This document shows positions 5,537 to 7,679 of a DNA stretch of 7,679 nt, in pieces. The position numbers were made by a program, and so were the translations under genes. Every line of letters begins with the position of its first letter. The first letter of the stretch is position 1. Source of the stretch: Clostridia bacterium (GTDB taxonomy: Bacteria > Bacillota_A > Clostridia > Christensenellales > UBA1242); contig JAFVZD010000130.1 in NCBI GenBank assembly GCA_017508345.1, positions 1 to 7,679 on the forward strand, given 5' to 3'. The notes beneath the pieces were generated by a model that was not told the origin of the DNA, searched no databases, and saw only the letters and a program-made list of their open reading frames with translations.

Positions 5537-6427
5537 ATGTCATTCAAATCAGGTTTTGTAGCAGTAGTAGGTAAGCCTAATGTAGGTAAATCCACCTTAA
5601 TCAACGCCCTATTAGGACGCAAGGTTTCTATCGTGTCCCCAAAGGCTCAGACTACCCGAAACAACATAATGGGAGTACTCAACAACCCAGACTACCAAAT
5701 AGTTTTCATCGATACACCGGGTATTCACAAGTCCAAGAATAGCCTAGATAAGTTTATGCAAAAGAGTATTGATACCGCCACTAGCAATGTAGATTTGTTA
5801 TTGTATCTGCTGGACGGCTCACGCGAATTTGACAAATCCGACATAGATACACTCAGTAGATATTGTACCGGCAATTATCCTGTATTTGCTGTGGTAAACA
5901 AGATTGACACAGGTTCATTTGAGTCATTGTACCCAAAGATGGCTGTACTCAATACCATTCCCAACCTAACCGCAGTGTATGCTATATCTAGCACTACGGG
6001 CAAAAATCTAGACCTCTTGCTATCTGGTATACTAGATAAACTCACTGATAATGTTAAGTATTTTCCTGACGACGAATATACAGACAAAGATATATACTTT
6101 ACATTAGCTGAGATAATTAGAGAAAAAATGCTATGGATACTAGATGATGAGATACCTCACGGCGTAGGTGTAGTGATAGATAACCTAGAGGATAATGACA
6201 ACCTAAGTGTGGTACATGCTACTATTTTTTGCGAACGCGACTCTCACAAGAGTATTATCATAGGCAACAAAGGCGCTATGCTATCACGCATAGGTACTGC
6301 GTGCCGTGAGGCTATGCAAAAGGTCCTCCAAAAGCCCGTTTACCTAGATTTATTTGTCAAGGTCAAACCAGGCTGGCGAGATAGAGAAGGTGTGATATCC
6401 ACTTTGGGCTACAAGGATACCAAATAA
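5537..6427 (+). CDS. era: GTPase Era
   Basis: Era is an essential-type GTPase that binds the 3' end of 16S rRNA and assists 30S subunit assembly. The 296-residue length is normal. G1 is GKPNVGKS (12-19), the switch region includes QTTRNNIMG (38-46), G3 is DTPG (59-62), G4 is NKID (121-124) and G5 is around SST (151-153). The C-terminal KH domain carries IIGNKGAMLSRIG, a variant of the family's IIGKGG loop, and ends with the conserved VKVKPGWRDREG...LGY region. The start is ATG 5537, with CGGAGA at 5524-5529. Only 3 bases separate it from the preceding stop, so it is co-transcribed with ybeY and the deaminase homologue. All nucleotide-binding residues look intact. Confidence 0.97.
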   Translation: MSFKSGFVAVVGKPNVGKSTLINALLGRKVSIVSPKAQTTRNNIMGVLNNPDYQIVFIDTPGIHKSKNSLDKFMQKSIDTATSNVDLLLYLLDGSREFDKSDIDTLSRYCTGNYPVFAVVNKIDTGSFESLYPKMAVLNTIPNLTAVYAISSTTGKNLDLLLSGILDKLTDNVKYFPDDEYTDKDIYFTLAEIIREKMLWILDDEIPHGVGVVIDNLEDNDNLSVVHATIFCERDSHKSIIIGNKGAMLSRIGTACREAMQKVLQKPVYLDLFVKVKPGWRDREGVISTLGYKDTK

Positions 6428-6491
6428 TTTTTTATTACCGCTTGCATAATTTACTACTGGTAGGCACACAATATAATATCGGTGGTGAATT

Positions 6492-6686
6492 ATGCGAAAA
6501 AAGAAACAAATCAAACAACTATTATGGCAACAAAAGTTAACCGACCTCGCTTGGAAAAATTTTTGTGAATCCGGCGAGATTGGTGCTTACCTATTTTATC
6601 AAGAGGTAAAAGCATCCTATGATCAAACAAGAGAAAATTACAAAAGGCATAGTGATCCGAGCGATAGATTGGGGCGAAAAAGATAA
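6492..6686 (+). CDS. yqzL: YqzL-like small protein
   Basis: This 64-residue protein has the YqzL core LAWKNFCESGEIGAYLFYQE (residues 19-38), which matches the family pattern 'WxxFxxTGxIxAYLxYK'. Its location between era and recO is the family's usual one. Function is unknown. It has a basic N-terminal extension (MRKKKQIKQLLWQQK) and a hydrophilic tail. The start is ATG 6492, preceded by GGTGGTG (6481-6487). The last 68 bases overlap recO in another frame; the overlapped part encodes only the non-conserved tail, so the conserved core lies entirely upstream of the recO ATG. Family members are often about 45-55 residues. The 64-base gap after era holds no clear terminator. Confidence 0.7.
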   Translation: MRKKKQIKQLLWQQKLTDLAWKNFCESGEIGAYLFYQEVKASYDQTRENYKRHSDPSDRLGRKR

Positions 6687-7356
6687 AATCATCACTGTCT
6701 TTACACTAGATTATGGCAAGATTAGTCTCAAGCTCCGTGGTGTGCGTAGCCCAAAGTCTATTATGAAATTTGCTTCCTTTCCACTCGCCTATATCGAGTT
6801 TACATTTGTGGGTAATGGCGACATACTCACTTGCACCCAAGCCAATGAGGTTGCCAATTTTTTTGACCTTAGTCTAGACTATGACAAACTATCTTATGCT
6901 AGTGCAGTACTAGAGGTACTAGACAGTATCACTATTGACAATGTCCGTGACTCCAGACTCTTTTATACCGCAGTCAATACTTTATTCTATATGTGCAAAT
7001 CTCATATTCCCATACTACTCATTTTTGCAAAATTCTTGTCTAGCATTCTATACATTATGGGGGTAATGGCAGAGTTGAATGTGTGCAAATCTTGTGGTAA
7101 CAATTTCTCTAACGGTGCTAGACTCAATCTAGACTCAGGCGAGATTGTCTGCCTCGCTTGCCCATCCACACCATCCTCAGTCTTGCTCAGCCCCATTATG
7201 CTCGCAGAATTATCTTTGTTACATACATTTACCTTTGATAATTTGCACAAACTCAGATTAAATCATTTGCCCAGAATACTAGATGTTTTGCTACAAAATA
7301 TCCAGTTTAGATTAGGCAAAAGACTCAAAAGTATCAAGTTTCAAAAAAAATTTTAA
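6619..7356 (+). CDS. recO: DNA repair protein RecO
   Basis: RecO works with RecR (and RecF) to load RecA onto SSB-coated single-stranded DNA in recombinational repair. The product is 245 residues, the usual length. The N-terminal OB-fold begins with KGIVIRAIDWGEKDKI (9-24) and includes DYGKISLKLRG...SPKS. A helical domain follows. A four-cysteine zinc site is seen as CKSC (Cys156, Cys159) and CLAC (Cys178, Cys181). The start is ATG 6619, inside the 3' end of the yqzL-like gene. GAGG (6603-6606) is somewhat distant (12 nt), so initiation may partly depend on ribosomes already translating the upstream frame. The C-terminus is Lys-rich (RLKSIKFQKKF). Confidence 0.93.
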   Translation: MIKQEKITKGIVIRAIDWGEKDKIITVFTLDYGKISLKLRGVRSPKSIMKFASFPLAYIEFTFVGNGDILTCTQANEVANFFDLSLDYDKLSYASAVLEVLDSITIDNVRDSRLFYTAVNTLFYMCKSHIPILLIFAKFLSSILYIMGVMAELNVCKSCGNNFSNGARLNLDSGEIVCLACPSTPSSVLLSPIMLAELSLLHTFTFDNLHKLRLNHLPRILDVLLQNIQFRLGKRLKSIKFQKKF

Positions 7357-7372
7357 AAAATTTACAAAAAAT

Positions 7373-7422
7373 AAAGGTATTAGCCACTTCTGTTGCAAAC
7401 AACATAAGTACTAATACTTTTT
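7373..7422 (+). terminator. branched hairpin with T-run between recO and dnaG
   Basis: AAAGGTATTAG (7373-7383) pairs with CTAATACTTTT (7411-7421) over 11 pairs, with one G-U. The enclosed loop carries a second small hairpin, TGTTG (7391-7395) with CAACA (7400-7404) around CAAA. Five T's (7418-7422) end the outer stem. This could be an intrinsic terminator for the recO transcript or a leader element just ahead of the dnaG ribosome binding site (AGGAG, 7433-7437). The low GC content of the stem makes it weaker than the terminator at 599-634. Confidence 0.5.
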
Positions 7423-7441
7423 ATTACTTATTAGGAGAAAT

Positions 7442-7679
7442 ATGGCTAAGTTACTTTTTACCCCCGAATGGTTGGATGACCTCAAGTCCCGATGCAATAT
7501 CGTAGATGTCATATCTAGAGTGGTTCCGCTCAAACGCAGCAATAGGGATTTTTTGGGAATATGTCCTTTTCACCACGAAAAGACTCCATCCTTCCGCGTC
7601 AATGAGGCAGGGCAATTTTATCACTGCTTTGGTTGTGGTGACTCTGGTGATGTCATCAAGTTTATAGGCAAATACGAGA
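7442..7679 (+). CDS. dnaG: DNA primase DnaG, 5' part (cut by window end)
   Basis: DnaG synthesises the RNA primers for lagging-strand replication. Only the first 79 codons are present and the frame is open to the window edge. This covers the CHC2 zinc-ribbon domain: CPFHHEKTPSF with Cys41 and His44, then YHCFGCG with Cys62 and Cys65, followed by GDVIKFI. The zinc ligands are intact. The start is ATG 7442, with AGGAG at 7433-7437, a tight 4-nt spacing. Its place after recO is common in Firmicutes, in which sigA typically follows. Confidence 0.95.
   Translation, partial: MAKLLFTPEWLDDLKSRCNIVDVISRVVPLKRSNRDFLGICPFHHEKTPSFRVNEAGQFYHCFGCGDSGDVIKFIGKYE

Noticed and set aside
5344..5622. Minus-strand open frame of 92 codons across the cdd-era junction
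   Set aside because: It is antisense to two well-recognised genes, with no ribosome binding site or promoter; a shadow frame.
6442..6477. TTGCAT (6442-6447) and TATAAT (6472-6477) as a promoter for the yqzL-like gene and recO
   Set aside because: The spacing is 24 bases, far from the 16-18 needed, and no -35 match exists at the right distance; the resulting leader would also be too short for the ribosome binding site.
7361..7417. TTTACA (7361-7366) or TTGCAA (7393-7398) as a -35 for a dnaG promoter
   Set aside because: No acceptable -10 hexamer lies 16-18 bases downstream of either.

Overview
The window looks like chromosomal DNA from a low-GC, Clostridia-like Firmicute, probably an uncultured, gut-type lineage. 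The basis is the conserved yqfC-yqfD-...-ybeY-cdd-era-yqzL-recO-dnaG neighbourhood, which is diagnostic of Firmicutes, together with AT-rich sequence, clear AGGAGG-type ribosome binding sites and sporulation-associated YqfC/YqfD proteins. The exact taxon cannot be read from the sequence.

Layout. Positions 1-519 (+) hold the 3' part of a C-type-lectin-fold protein that resembles phage or diversity-generating-retroelement target proteins. Its last ~110 bases are compositionally distinct and look like a candidate variable region. A strong bidirectional hairpin terminator (599-634) follows. Two minus-strand accessory genes come next: a DUF2804 protein (766-1800) and a 379-residue protein I do not recognise (1931-3070). 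The second gene has a near-consensus sigma-A promoter overlaid by a 9-bp direct repeat. From about 3210 to the end the plus strand carries a compact conserved block: yqfC, yqfD (ATGA overlap), ybeY, a cytidine-deaminase homologue, era, a YqzL-like small protein, recO (overlapping yqzL by 68 nt), a branched hairpin/terminator, and the first 79 codons of dnaG. No gene-free stretch exceeds about 250 bases. I see no tRNA, rRNA or CRISPR.

How the genes work together. YqfC and YqfD are forespore/mother-cell envelope proteins of the sporulation programme. YbeY and Era act in 16S rRNA maturation and 30S assembly. RecO and DnaG belong to recombination repair and replication priming. The usual members phoH, yqfF and dgkA are absent between yqfD and era, so the block is condensed.

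Most notable observations. (1) The cytidine-deaminase homologue is full length and in frame, yet all three zinc cysteines and the catalytic glutamate are replaced; it looks like a pseudoenzyme kept in a housekeeping operon. (2) The 3' end of the lectin gene has the sequence character of a diversity-generating variable region. (3) An orphan gene has a very well-formed, possibly regulated promoter. I did not find a clear multi-gene novel defence or mobile system in the window.
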